In this document: in pieces, positions 6,687 to 12,754 of the stretch
How positions within the stretch are numbered: the stretch's first letter is position 1
Layout of the letters: each line of letters opens with the position of its first letter
Source: JBFHRB01 sp041591915
Lineage (GTDB): Bacteria > Actinomycetota > Nitriliruptoria > Nitriliruptorales > Nitriliruptoraceae
Direction of reading: 5' to 3'
Length of the DNA: 12,754 nucleotides
NCBI GenBank assembly: GCA_041591915.1
Contig: JBFHRB010000081.1
Span: 1-12,754 of the forward strand
Notes under the pieces: generated by a model
What the model was told of the DNA's origin: nothing
Databases searched by the model: none
Seen by the model: the letters and a program-made list of their open reading frames with translations, nothing else
Translations under genes and position numbers: made by a program

Positions 6687-7622
6687 TCACCCCGCTCGCA
6701 GCGGGGGCGAGCCGCGCGCGAGGTCCCAGGCCCGCGTGTCGGCGGCCGTCTCCGACACGGGGCGGGTGACGAGGCCCGCCGCTCGGGCCCGCGCCGAGGT
6801 CCGGCTGAAGAGGCCGTCCTGGTTCCAGGACGGGTGCAGCAGCAGGGGCGGGAGGTGATCGGGGCTCCAGTCCCCCGCTGCTACCCAGTCGACCTCGGCC
6901 GTCCCGCCGACCCCGGACCTGACCTCGTGCGCGAAGTCCGCCGTGCGGCGGACGTGGCCCGTCACGTCGAAGGCCCCACCTGCGGACGTGGCCGCGAGCC
7001 GCAGGCAGAACGCCGCGAGGTCACGCGCGTCGACGACCTGCACGTCGTCGTGGAGTGGCCCCGCCTCGCGTCGGTCGGGCAGCGCCACCGGATCGTCACC
7101 CGCGAACTGCCGCGTCCACCACGTGAACCGGTCGGTGGGGTCGTGCGGGCCGGCGACGACACCCGGGCGCACGATGACCGATCGGTCGCCGAAGCGGTCC
7201 GCGGCCACCTGCTCGCAGGCGGCCTTGAGCGCCCCGTAGGCCTCGCCCGAGGCGTCCTCCGTGTCGTGCCGCGGCGCGAGCAGGGGGGTCGCCTCGTCGT
7301 TGCTCACGGAGAGGTGCGCAGCGTCGTACGCGCTCACGCTCGAGATCAGCAGGTACCGGTCCAAGCCACCGATCGCGGCAGCGACCTCATGGACGTGTCG
7401 CGGTACGTAGGCGCTGACGTCGAGCACGGCATCGAAGGCCTCGTCGCGCAGGGCGTCGAGGTCGCCCCGGTCGCGGTCGATGCGGAGGCGGCCCGCGGCC
7501 CCGTACGTGTCCGGGGTCGTGCGGCCCCGGTTGCCCAGCCAGACCTCGTGGGCTGCCGCGACGCAGGCCTCCGTGATGTGGCGGCCGACGAAGCGCGTGC
7601 CGCCCAGGATGAGGATGCGCAT
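6687..7622 (-). CDS. Atypical extended SDR / NAD-dependent epimerase-dehydratase-like protein
   Basis: A 311-residue Rossmann-fold protein of the NAD(P)-dependent epimerase/dehydratase superfamily; the substrate is unknown. The N-terminal dinucleotide-binding loop is GGTRFVG (residues 7-13), shorter than the canonical TGxxGxxG form and typical of atypical SDRs. A GNRG motif (30-33) after the second strand may contact the cofactor. Then come LISSVSAY (92-99) and the Tyr-x-x-x-Lys pair YGALK (Tyr129, Lys133), so the catalytic Tyr and Lys are present. RPGVVAGPHD follows as the usual post-catalytic strand, and AGPLHDDVQVVDARDLA matches the substrate-domain region. ATG 7622 starts nine bases after the miaA stop with no clear Shine-Dalgarno, suggesting coupling to miaA as the last gene of that run. 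It could be a reductase or isomerase acting on nucleotide-sugars or other small molecules. Confidence 0.85.
   Translation of the reverse strand: MRILILGGTRFVGRHITEACVAAAHEVWLGNRGRTTPDTYGAAGRLRIDRDRGDLDALRDEAFDAVLDVSAYVPRHVHEVAAAIGGLDRYLLISSVSAYDAAHLSVSNDEATPLLAPRHDTEDASGEAYGALKAACEQVAADRFGDRSVIVRPGVVAGPHDPTDRFTWWTRQFAGDDPVALPDRREAGPLHDDVQVVDARDLAAFCLRLAATSAGGAFDVTGHVRRTADFAHEVRSGVGGTAEVDWVAAGDWSPDHLPPLLLHPSWNQDGLFSRTSARARAAGLVTRPVSETAADTRAWDLARGSPPLRAG
6690..6706. terminator. Stem-loop between convergent acylase and SDR genes, possible bidirectional terminator
   Basis: CCCCGCT-CGC-AGCGGGG is a perfect 7-bp stem with a 3-base loop. It starts 31 bases after the acylase stop (6659) on the plus strand and lies within the last six codons of the minus-strand SDR gene. 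A symmetric hairpin where two transcription units meet suits a shared terminator. There is no T-run on either side, and the repeat is also constrained as coding sequence, so confidence is modest. Confidence 0.35.
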
Positions 7623-7631
7623 CGGTCGAGG

Positions 7632-8573
7632 CTACGCCGTCCCGGGGTCGAGGGCACCGAGCACCATGGCGACGGCGGCGTCGGCGTCGAGCCACGTCAC
7701 CCGCGGGTCCGCCCGGAACCACGAGCGCTGGCGCCGGGCGTAGCGCATCGTGCGCGTCGCGATCCGCGCGGGCAGCTCCCCGGGCACCGCCTCCCCGGCG
7801 AGGACGTCGAACGCCTCCGCGTAGCCGATCGCCTGCCGGGCCGTCCGCGAGAGGTCCGTGTCCTGTCCTCGCAGCGCGGCGGCCTCGTCGAGGAGGCCGG
7901 CCTCGACCATGGCGGCTGCGCGGGCGTCGATGCGCTCGCGCAGCTCGTCCGTGGGTCGGTCGATGCCGATGACCGTGAGGTCGTAGATGCTCTCGTAGCG
8001 ACCCCATGCCGCGGCGAAGCTCGAGAAGCGCTCGCCGGTCAACTCGATGACCTCGAGGGCGCGGACGATCCGGCGGACGTTGCCCGGGTCGATCTTGTCG
8101 GCGCCGTCGGGGTCGAGCGATCGCAGCCGCTCGTAGGCCACCCCGACGTCATCCGTGACCTCGGCCTCGAGGCGAGCGCGGACGGTCGTGTCGGTCGGCG
8201 GGAACCGGAGGTCGTCGACGACCGCGCGGAAGTAGAGCCCGGAACCACCGACGAGGAGCGGTACCCGCCCGCGGCCGTGGATGTCCTCGATGGCGAGCCG
8301 TGCCTCGTGCTGGAACCACGCGACCGTCGCGTCCTCGGTCGGCTCCAGGACGTCGATGAGGTGGTGCCTGACGAGGCCGCGCTCCTCCGGGGAGGGCTTG
8401 GCCGTCCCGACGTCCATGCCGCGGTAGATCGTGAAGGCATCGCCGGCGACGACCTCGAACGCGCCGGGCCGGCTCCTCGCCAGTTCGCCGGCGACCTGGG
8501 TCTTGCCACTCGCCGTCGGGCCGACGATCGCGACGACGCGCCCGCCTTCCATCGCCGCGCGAGCGGGGGTCAT
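7632..8573 (-). CDS. miaA: MiaA, tRNA dimethylallyltransferase
   Basis: MiaA transfers a dimethylallyl group from DMAPP to N6 of A37 in tRNAs reading UNN codons, forming i6A, the substrate of MiaB. The protein has 313 residues (306 if ATG 8552 is used), within the family range. Motifs are the P-loop GPTASGKT (18-25), DAFTIYRGMDVGTAKP (Asp45 is the expected general base), the GGSGLYFRAVVDDL loop, and the C-terminal RYARRQRSWFR tRNA-binding segment. The DS at the general-base motif is DA here. ATG 8573 is preferred because it overlaps the TGA of the upstream gene as ATGA, implying coupled translation; neither start has a clear Shine-Dalgarno. It lies in the same run as miaB, so the two steps of ms2i6A synthesis are probably co-expressed. 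Confidence 0.95.
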   Translation of the reverse strand: MTPARAAMEGGRVVAIVGPTASGKTQVAGELARSRPGAFEVVAGDAFTIYRGMDVGTAKPSPEERGLVRHHLIDVLEPTEDATVAWFQHEARLAIEDIHGRGRVPLLVGGSGLYFRAVVDDLRFPPTDTTVRARLEAEVTDDVGVAYERLRSLDPDGADKIDPGNVRRIVRALEVIELTGERFSSFAAAWGRYESIYDLTVIGIDRPTDELRERIDARAAAMVEAGLLDEAAALRGQDTDLSRTARQAIGYAEAFDVLAGEAVPGELPARIATRTMRYARRQRSWFRADPRVTWLDADAAVAMVLGALDPGTA

Positions 8574-9454
8574 CGCTGGGCGAGCGGTGGCTTCGGCTCG
8601 CGACGCGGCTTCGGCGGAGCCGACGGCGTGGGCGCTGCGGGCGTCCCGGGTTCCTCGGCAGCGGCCGCGCCCGGCTCGGGTCCGGCCTCGCCGGTCAGGG
8701 CCACGGAGGCGACCACCGACCCGACGCCGCGGGGCGTGGCGTAAGCGGCGTCCAGCGAGGTCGCCCCACCCGCGGCGGCGACGGCCGCCATCCCGACGAC
8801 CAGCGGTGCCCAACCAGCCGCCCGGGTGCGCTCCGCCTCGGCGGGCCCGAGCTCGGCGAGCGCCGGCGCGTCGGCCCCTCGGATGGCGTCGACGGCCTGC
8901 AGGTTCCACTCATCAGCGCCGTCGACGAGGTAGCCCGGGGACTTCTCCGTCAGGCACGGGGACAGGTCTCCCGCCAGCACGAGCGCGACCCGGTCGCCGA
9001 GGGCTGCCAGTGCCTCGCCGAGCGCGGCGCCCGACTCGACGAGGTCGCTGCCGGAGGCGTCGGCCGGGATCGTCAGCAGCGCCAGGCCACCCTCGGCGAC
9101 GGCCCGGACCTGCAGGACCAGCGAGGTGAGGGAGGCGTCCAGTTCATCAGCCCCTCCCATGGGGGCGCCGGTGAGCGCTCGCACGGCCTCGACGACGGAG
9201 CCTGCCGATGCAGTGGGTGGCGCGTCGAGGGCGATGCCGACCGGCCGCAGGGACGGTGCCGGCGCGTCGATCAGCCGTCCATCGCCCGGCGCCAGGATCA
9301 GGACCGGGCCAGCGCCTCCGAGCGCCGATCGGAGCGCGACGTCGGCCCGGGACCGGAGGGCGGTCAGCTCAGCCGCGACGTCGGCCGGGGGGCTCGGCGC
9401 GACGACCTCCAGCATGGCTGGTGCCGACGGGATGACTGCGGCGCCGACGAGCAT
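8570..9454 (-). CDS. LigB-like (class III extradiol dioxygenase subunit B-like) protein, histidine-free
   Basis: This 294-residue protein resembles the LigB-like proteins found between miaB and miaA in many actinobacteria (Rv2728c occupies this place in M. tuberculosis). Recognisable traits are the N-terminal GAAVIPSAPAMLE strand-loop where active homologues have Pro-His-Pro, the VLILAPGDGR strand, and ALVLAGDLSPCLTEKSPGY, which corresponds to the GDxS...PG loop of LigB/Memo folds. No histidine occurs anywhere in the protein, so the His-based iron site of true extradiol dioxygenases is absent and dioxygenase activity is very unlikely. The last ~40 residues form an Ala/Pro-rich tail ending in a Lys/Arg/Pro segment. 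ATG 9454 lies six bases after the miaB stop; its own stop overlaps the miaA start as ATGA. A role connected with tRNA modification is suggested only by this coupling. Confidence 0.75.
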   Translation of the reverse strand: MLVGAAVIPSAPAMLEVVAPSPPADVAAELTALRSRADVALRSALGGAGPVLILAPGDGRLIDAPAPSLRPVGIALDAPPTASAGSVVEAVRALTGAPMGGADELDASLTSLVLQVRAVAEGGLALLTIPADASGSDLVESGAALGEALAALGDRVALVLAGDLSPCLTEKSPGYLVDGADEWNLQAVDAIRGADAPALAELGPAEAERTRAAGWAPLVVGMAAVAAAGGATSLDAAYATPRGVGSVVASVALTGEAGPEPGAAAAEEPGTPAAPTPSAPPKPRREPKPPLAQR

Positions 9455-9460
9455 CGCTCG

Positions 9461-10954
9461 TCAGCCCAGCGCCAGCGGCAGCGACCGCCCGGGCGCGGAG
9501 GCGACGACGGCGTTGGGGTCACCGTCGGTCGGCGCGCGCTCGGTCAGTCGCCAGTCCTCACCCCGGGCGAGCGCCTCCTCGGTGGCGAGGCCCGCAGGGG
9601 TCCGTCGGATCGCCCTGGGCGCGTCGGCGAGCACGTAGTTGGTCGCGGCCTCGGTCACGGTGGCGGTGACGAGGTCGCCGGGCGCGTAGCCGGGGCCAGC
9701 CGGCAGGTGGACGAGGTGGTTGCCGCGCGTCCGCCCCGAGTAGCGCGTCGGGTCGGTCTTCGACGGCGACTCGATCAGGAGTTCCTGGTCCGTCCCCACG
9801 AGCGCGGCGTGGCGCTCGGCCGAGTGGCGGCGCACCGCCTCCTCGAGCCGGCCGTAGCGCTCCTTCACCACCGCCGGCGCGATGAACTCGTCGACCATCT
9901 CCGCGGCCGGGGTACCCGGGCGCGGCGAGTACTGGAACGTGAAGGCCTGGTCGAAGCGGACCGCCTCGACGACGGCGAGCGTCTGCTCGAAGTCCTCGTC
10001 GGTCTCGCCCGGGAAGCCCACGATGATGTCGGTGGTCAGGGCAGCAGTCGGGAGCAGCTCACGGGTGCGCTCGACGAGCTCGAGGTAGCGGGACTGGCGG
10101 TAGCTGCGGCGCATCGCGCGCAGCACCGTGTCACTGCCCGACTGCAGGGGCAGGTGGAGGTGCTCGCACACGTTGGGCGTCTCCGCCATCGCGTGGAGCA
10201 CGTCCTCGGTGAAGTCCCGGGGATGCGGCGACGTGAACCGGATGCGTTCGAGTCCGGCGACCTCGCCGACCTCGCGGAGGAGGTCGGCGAACAGGCTCCT
10301 GCCGCCGAGGTCGCGGCCGTACGAGTTCACGTTCTGGCCGAGGAGCGTGACCTCGATCACGCCGTCGGCGACCAGGCGCTCGACCTCGTGCACGATGTCG
10401 CCGATGCGCCGGGACTGTTCGGGGCCACGCAGGGCCGGGACGATGCAGAACGTGCAGGTGTTGTTGCACCCGACGCTGATGGAGACCCAGGCGTGGTGGC
10501 GGACCTCGCGCTTCGCCGGCAGCGCCGAGGGGAACGTCTCGATGGCCTCGATGAGCTCCACGACCGGGATCGACTGGCTGTCGGCCTGCTGGAGGAGTTC
10601 CGGGAGGTTCGCGATGTTGTGCGTGCCGTAGACCACGTCGACCCACGGGGCCTTCTCGACGATGGTCGGGCCGTCCTTCTGCGCGAGGCAGCCGCCGACG
10701 GCGATCGTGAGGTCGCGCTCCTGCTTGGCCTGCTTGAGCTTGCCGAGCGCCCCGTACAGCTTGTTGTCCGCGTTCTCGCGGACCGCACAGGTGTTGAAGA
10801 GGATGAGGTCGGCCTCGGACTCGTCAACCGCGGGGCGGTAGCCCATGGTCTCGAGGACCCCGGCGACGCGCTCGGAGTCGTGCACGTTCATCTGGCACCC
10901 GTAGGTGCGGATGAGGTAGCGGCGGCCAGGCGCCGAGGACGTGGCAGGGCTCAC
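9461..10954 (-). CDS. miaB: MiaB, tRNA-2-methylthio-N6-dimethylallyladenosine synthase (radical SAM)
   Basis: MiaB is a radical-SAM methylthiotransferase that converts i6A37 to ms2i6A37 in tRNA, using two [4Fe-4S] clusters. The 497-residue protein has all three parts. The N-terminal UPF0004 domain has cluster cysteines in YGCQMN (Cys20), NTCAVRENA (Cys56) and GGCLAQ (Cys89). The radical-SAM core has CNNTCTFC (Cys163, 167, 170) followed by IVPALRG. A C-terminal TRAM domain spans about residues 370-440 (GRTRGNHLVHL...TNYVLAD). A ~55-residue tail extends past TRAM. GTG 10954 is the only usable start because an in-frame TGA lies at 10969-10967. No good Shine-Dalgarno is present. Downstream are the LigB-like gene (6-bp gap) and miaA. 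Confidence 0.97.
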   Translation of the reverse strand: MSPATSSAPGRRYLIRTYGCQMNVHDSERVAGVLETMGYRPAVDESEADLILFNTCAVRENADNKLYGALGKLKQAKQERDLTIAVGGCLAQKDGPTIVEKAPWVDVVYGTHNIANLPELLQQADSQSIPVVELIEAIETFPSALPAKREVRHHAWVSISVGCNNTCTFCIVPALRGPEQSRRIGDIVHEVERLVADGVIEVTLLGQNVNSYGRDLGGRSLFADLLREVGEVAGLERIRFTSPHPRDFTEDVLHAMAETPNVCEHLHLPLQSGSDTVLRAMRRSYRQSRYLELVERTRELLPTAALTTDIIVGFPGETDEDFEQTLAVVEAVRFDQAFTFQYSPRPGTPAAEMVDEFIAPAVVKERYGRLEEAVRRHSAERHAALVGTDQELLIESPSKTDPTRYSGRTRGNHLVHLPAGPGYAPGDLVTATVTEAATNYVLADAPRAIRRTPAGLATEEALARGEDWRLTERAPTDGDPNAVVASAPGRSLPLALG

Positions 10955-10996
10955 GGACGCGTCCGGTCAGGGATCGGTGGAACGCGGGCGAGGGTA

Positions 10997-11016
10997 CGGC
11001 CCGTCGGCACGGGCCG
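10997..11016 (-). terminator. Perfect 8-bp stem-loop between the small membrane protein gene and miaB
   Basis: CGGCCCGT-CGGC-ACGGGCCG is a perfect 8-bp, very GC-rich stem with a 4-base loop. It begins eight bases after the membrane-protein stop (11025) in the direction of transcription and lies well before the miaB start (10954). Placement and strength suit a factor-independent or hairpin-assisted terminator that separates recA-recX-membrane protein from the miaB run. A downstream T-run is missing, as is common in high-GC actinobacteria, so it might only attenuate read-through. Confidence 0.5.
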
Positions 11017-11024
11017 GGGCGTCG

Positions 11025-11300
11025 TCAGGAGGCGACGTGCGTGAAGCGACCGCGGGTCTCGTGGTGGTTCGGCTCCTCCTCGACCGGGCCACCGCGTCCA
11101 ACCGCCAGCAGGAGCACACCGACGCCGCCCACCACGGCGGCGGAGATCCGGTCGCCCGCGACGAGCAGGAACGTGAGGAACGTCGCGGCGATGACCGCGA
11201 ACCCTGCCAGCGACCGCCACCGAGAACGGCCCGAGAAGAGCCCCATGGCGAGGACGATCGCGGGGACGCCGACGATGAGCCAGGTCTGCAACGCGTTCAT
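11025..11300 (-). CDS. Small three-helix membrane protein of unknown function
   Basis: I do not recognise this 91-residue protein. It has three hydrophobic segments long enough to cross the membrane: about residues 4-23 (TWLIVGVPAIVLAMGLF), 29-48 (LAGFAVIAATFLTFLLVAG) and 52-68 (SAAVVGGVGVLLLAVG). The loop between the first two is basic (SGRSRWR). The tail is polar and charged with an EEEP run and two histidines. By the positive-inside rule the first loop would be cytoplasmic. The frame is open to 11366, but ATG 11300 is chosen because GAGG (11306-11309) lies five bases upstream and the hydrophobic segment begins at once. It follows recX after 78 bp. Small membrane proteins also sit between recX and miaB in other actinobacteria, but a functional link to RecA is unproven. 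Confidence 0.7.
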   Translation of the reverse strand: MNALQTWLIVGVPAIVLAMGLFSGRSRWRSLAGFAVIAATFLTFLLVAGDRISAAVVGGVGVLLLAVGRGGPVEEEPNHHETRGRFTHVAS

Positions 11301-11304
11301 GGAA

Positions 11305-11339
11305 GCCTCGGTCGTGCCGGGTGCGGTCGGCACGGAGGC
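11305..11339 (-). promoter_or_regulatory. Leader hairpin that includes the ribosome-binding site of the small membrane protein gene
   Basis: Upstream of ATG 11300, the minus strand can fold into two stacked stems: GCCTC (11339-11335) with GAGGC (11309-11305), and CGTGCC (11334-11329) with GGCACG (11318-11313). The loop has 10 bases (11328-11319), and three bases (11312-11310) bulge on one side. The outer right arm contains GAGG, the only Shine-Dalgarno of the gene, so the fold would hide it. It might be a translational switch, or simply a terminator/attenuator 39 bases after the recX stop. No known riboswitch class is recognised. Confidence 0.4.
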
Positions 11340-11378
11340 TACCGCGAGGCGCCGCCAGCACCGCAACGCCGGACGTCC

Positions 11379-12140
11379 TCAGCGCTCGGCGATCGCCCGC
11401 TGCTCGCGCGCCGCGTACACGACCTCACGGGCCACCTTGCGCGCGAGGTGTTCCGAGTACCCGCGCCGGGCCAGGAACCCCGCCAGCCGACGGAACGCCT
11501 TCTCGGACTCGAGCTCGCCCATCCGCTCGATCCGTTCGCGCGCGACCGCGAACGCCTGGGCCTCGGGGTCCTCGGCGGCGCTGTCCGCGAGCGCGGCATC
11601 GATCGTCGTGCGCTCGAACCCGCGCGACCACATGTCGTCGCGGATCCTGGCCGGGGCGTGGCCCTTGCGGCGCCGCTCCTCGACGAAGGCGACCGCGAAG
11701 GCCACGTCGTCGACGATGCGGTGCTGGCGGCAGCGGTCCATGGCGAGGTCGATGACGACCGCCGGGTAGTCACGCGACTCGAGCTTGCCGCGGAGTCGGC
11801 CCTCCGTCATCGGCGTGTTCATGGTCGCGCGCTGCGCGTAGGCGACCGCCTTGCGGACCTCGTCCTCGAGGTTGCCGGGGCCACCGACCACCTCCTCGTC
11901 GCGCTCCGGGGTTGGAGCGGGCGCCTCGGTGGCGAGCAGCGCCGCCTCGCGAGCACTGACCGGGGTGCGATCACCGGCCGGTGGTCGTGGCTGCGGGGTC
12001 GCGGAGACGACCGGGGCAGCCACGGGCATGGCCGGGGCCGGCTCATCTCTCGCGGGCGTCGGGTCGACGCGGATCGGGTCGCGCTCGATCCCGCGCTCGG
12101 CGAGCCAGGCCTCGGCGTCCTTGAACGAGGTGTCGCCCAT
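11379..12140 (-). CDS. recX: RecX, regulator of RecA, with long N-terminal extension
   Basis: RecX binds RecA filaments and modulates (usually inhibits) strand exchange and co-protease activity. The 253-residue protein is larger than the common 150-180-residue form. Residues 1-25 contain FKDAEAWLAERGIERDPI, residues about 26-88 are a Pro/Ala-rich low-complexity linker, and the RecX helical-repeat domain occupies about 89-253 (SRDYPAVVIDLAMDR, RIVDDVAFAVAFVEER, IRDDMWSRGF, FLARRGYSEHLARKV). The start is ATG 12140, which overlaps the recA stop as TGATG with GGAG eight bases upstream; GTG 12143, overlapping as GTGA, would add one residue. The overlap means recX is translationally coupled to recA, the standard bacterial arrangement for holding RecX below RecA levels. 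Confidence 0.93.
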   Translation of the reverse strand: MGDTSFKDAEAWLAERGIERDPIRVDPTPARDEPAPAMPVAAPVVSATPQPRPPAGDRTPVSAREAALLATEAPAPTPERDEEVVGGPGNLEDEVRKAVAYAQRATMNTPMTEGRLRGKLESRDYPAVVIDLAMDRCRQHRIVDDVAFAVAFVEERRRKGHAPARIRDDMWSRGFERTTIDAALADSAAEDPEAQAFAVARERIERMGELESEKAFRRLAGFLARRGYSEHLARKVAREVVYAAREQRAIAER

Positions 12141-12754
12141 CACTCGAGCTCCAGCGCACCCTCGTCGCCCTCGCCGGCATCGGCATCGGAGGCGAGCGGC
12201 GCGAGGCCGAGCTCCTCGTACACCTTCTTCCTGATCTCCTCGGCGATGTCGACGTTCTCCTTCAGGAACGTGCGCGCCTTCTCACGGCCCTGCCCGAGCT
12301 GCTCACCGTCGTACGTGTACCAAGCACCCGCCTTGCGGATGACGCCGTGCTCGACGCCGATGTCGATCAGCGACCCCTCGCGCGAGATGCCCTCGCCGTA
12401 GAGGATGTCGAACTCGGCCTGGCGGAACGGCGGCGCGACCTTGTTCTTGACGACCTTCACGCGGACCCGGTTGCCGACGGCGTCCGTGCCGTCCTTGAGG
12501 GTCTCGATGCGCCGGACGTCGAGGCGAACCGAGGAGTAGAACTTCAGGGCACGCCCACCCGGTGTCGTCTCGGGCGAGCCGAACATCACGCCGATCTTCT
12601 CGCGGAGCTGGTTGATGAAGACCGCGCAGGTGTGCGACTTGCTGAGCGAGCCCGCCAGCTTGCGCAGCGCCTGGCTCATGAGCCGGGCCTGCAGGCCGAC
12701 GTGCGTGTCGCCCATCTCGCCCTCGATCTCGGCGCGGGGCGTGAGCGCGGCCAC
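12140..12754 (-). CDS. recA: RecA recombinase (C-terminal part; N-terminus lies beyond the window)
   Basis: RecA forms filaments on single-stranded DNA for homologous recombination and triggers LexA self-cleavage. The visible 204 residues cover roughly the last 60% of the usual ~345. They begin at VAALTPRAEIEGEMGD, just after the Walker B strand, so the GTG at 12754 is an internal valine and the Walker A motif is outside. Canonical stretches are GLQARLMSQALRKL, FINQLREKIGVMFG leading into DNA-binding loop L2 (SPETTPGGRALKFY), and the VVKNKVAPPFRQAEFDI and YGEGISREGSLIDIGVEHG segments. The C-terminal domain ends in a short acidic tail (DADAGEGDEGALELE) of the type known to tune filament formation. 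No intein is seen in the visible part. The stop overlaps recX. Confidence 0.98.
   Translation of the reverse strand: MAALTPRAEIEGEMGDTHVGLQARLMSQALRKLAGSLSKSHTCAVFINQLREKIGVMFGSPETTPGGRALKFYSSVRLDVRRIETLKDGTDAVGNRVRVKVVKNKVAPPFRQAEFDILYGEGISREGSLIDIGVEHGVIRKAGAWYTYDGEQLGQGREKARTFLKENVDIAEEIRKKVYEELGLAPLASDADAGEGDEGALELE

Noticed and set aside
6672..8744. 690-codon open frame on the plus strand opposite the SDR and miaA genes
   Set aside because: Shadow frame over two well-supported genes; low-complexity Arg/Ala/Val composition.
9707..11044. 445-codon open frame on the plus strand opposite miaB
   Set aside because: Shadow of miaB, whose cysteine motifs and TRAM domain are all intact.
11301..11366. 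N-terminal extension of the small membrane protein to the upstream GTG/ATG at 11366
   Set aside because: The extra residues show no conserved or hydrophobic pattern and overlap the hairpin; the ATG at 11300 has a well-placed GAGG.
10941..12401. 486-codon open frame on the plus strand opposite recX and the membrane protein
   Set aside because: Crosses three real minus-strand genes and encodes charged, repetitive residues with no domain.

Overview
The window reads as a chromosomal segment from a high-GC actinobacterium. Supporting signs are the very GC-rich coding sequence, frequent GTG starts, tightly packed genes, and a gene order recA-recX-(membrane protein)-miaB-(LigB-like)-miaA-...-dapF-hflX-...-lexA. 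This is a variant of the block known from Mycobacterium and other Actinomycetota. The deep-branching relatives (Nitriliruptoria/Euzebya-like, Acidimicrobiia-like) are a guess that cannot be settled here. I see no rRNA, tRNA, CRISPR array, transposase, integrase or plasmid/phage hallmark.

Layout. At the left end is the 3' part of lexA (1-528, +), followed by a secreted lipoprotein with a proline/threonine-rich linker and a beta-propeller-like domain (600-1676, +). Convergent to it, with 3 bases between the stops, comes the minus-strand pair dapF-hflX (4021 down to 1680). An 82-bp divergent gap (4022-4103) separates dapF from a large plus-strand penicillin-acylase-family Ntn hydrolase (4104-6659). 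Convergent to that is a minus-strand run read from right to left: recA (3' part, 12754-12140), recX, a 91-residue three-helix membrane protein, miaB, a LigB-like protein lacking any histidine, miaA, and an atypical SDR/epimerase-like protein ending at 6687. There is no gene-free stretch over 100 bp.

How the genes work together. LexA and RecA are the repressor and co-protease of the SOS response, and RecX modulates RecA filaments; all three are encoded within 12 kb. MiaA and MiaB perform consecutive steps of tRNA A37 modification (i6A, then ms2i6A). DapF makes meso-diaminopimelate for lysine and peptidoglycan. HflX is a ribosome-associated GTPase. The acylase, the lipoprotein and the SDR look like lineage-specific insertions into this housekeeping block.

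I found no strong evidence for a wholly new system. The items most worth a second look are a probable CTG start for hflX embedded in a CTGA overlap with the dapF stop, the histidine-free LigB-like protein, a leader hairpin that would bury the ribosome-binding site of the small membrane protein, and a dyad in the dapF/acylase divergent promoter region.
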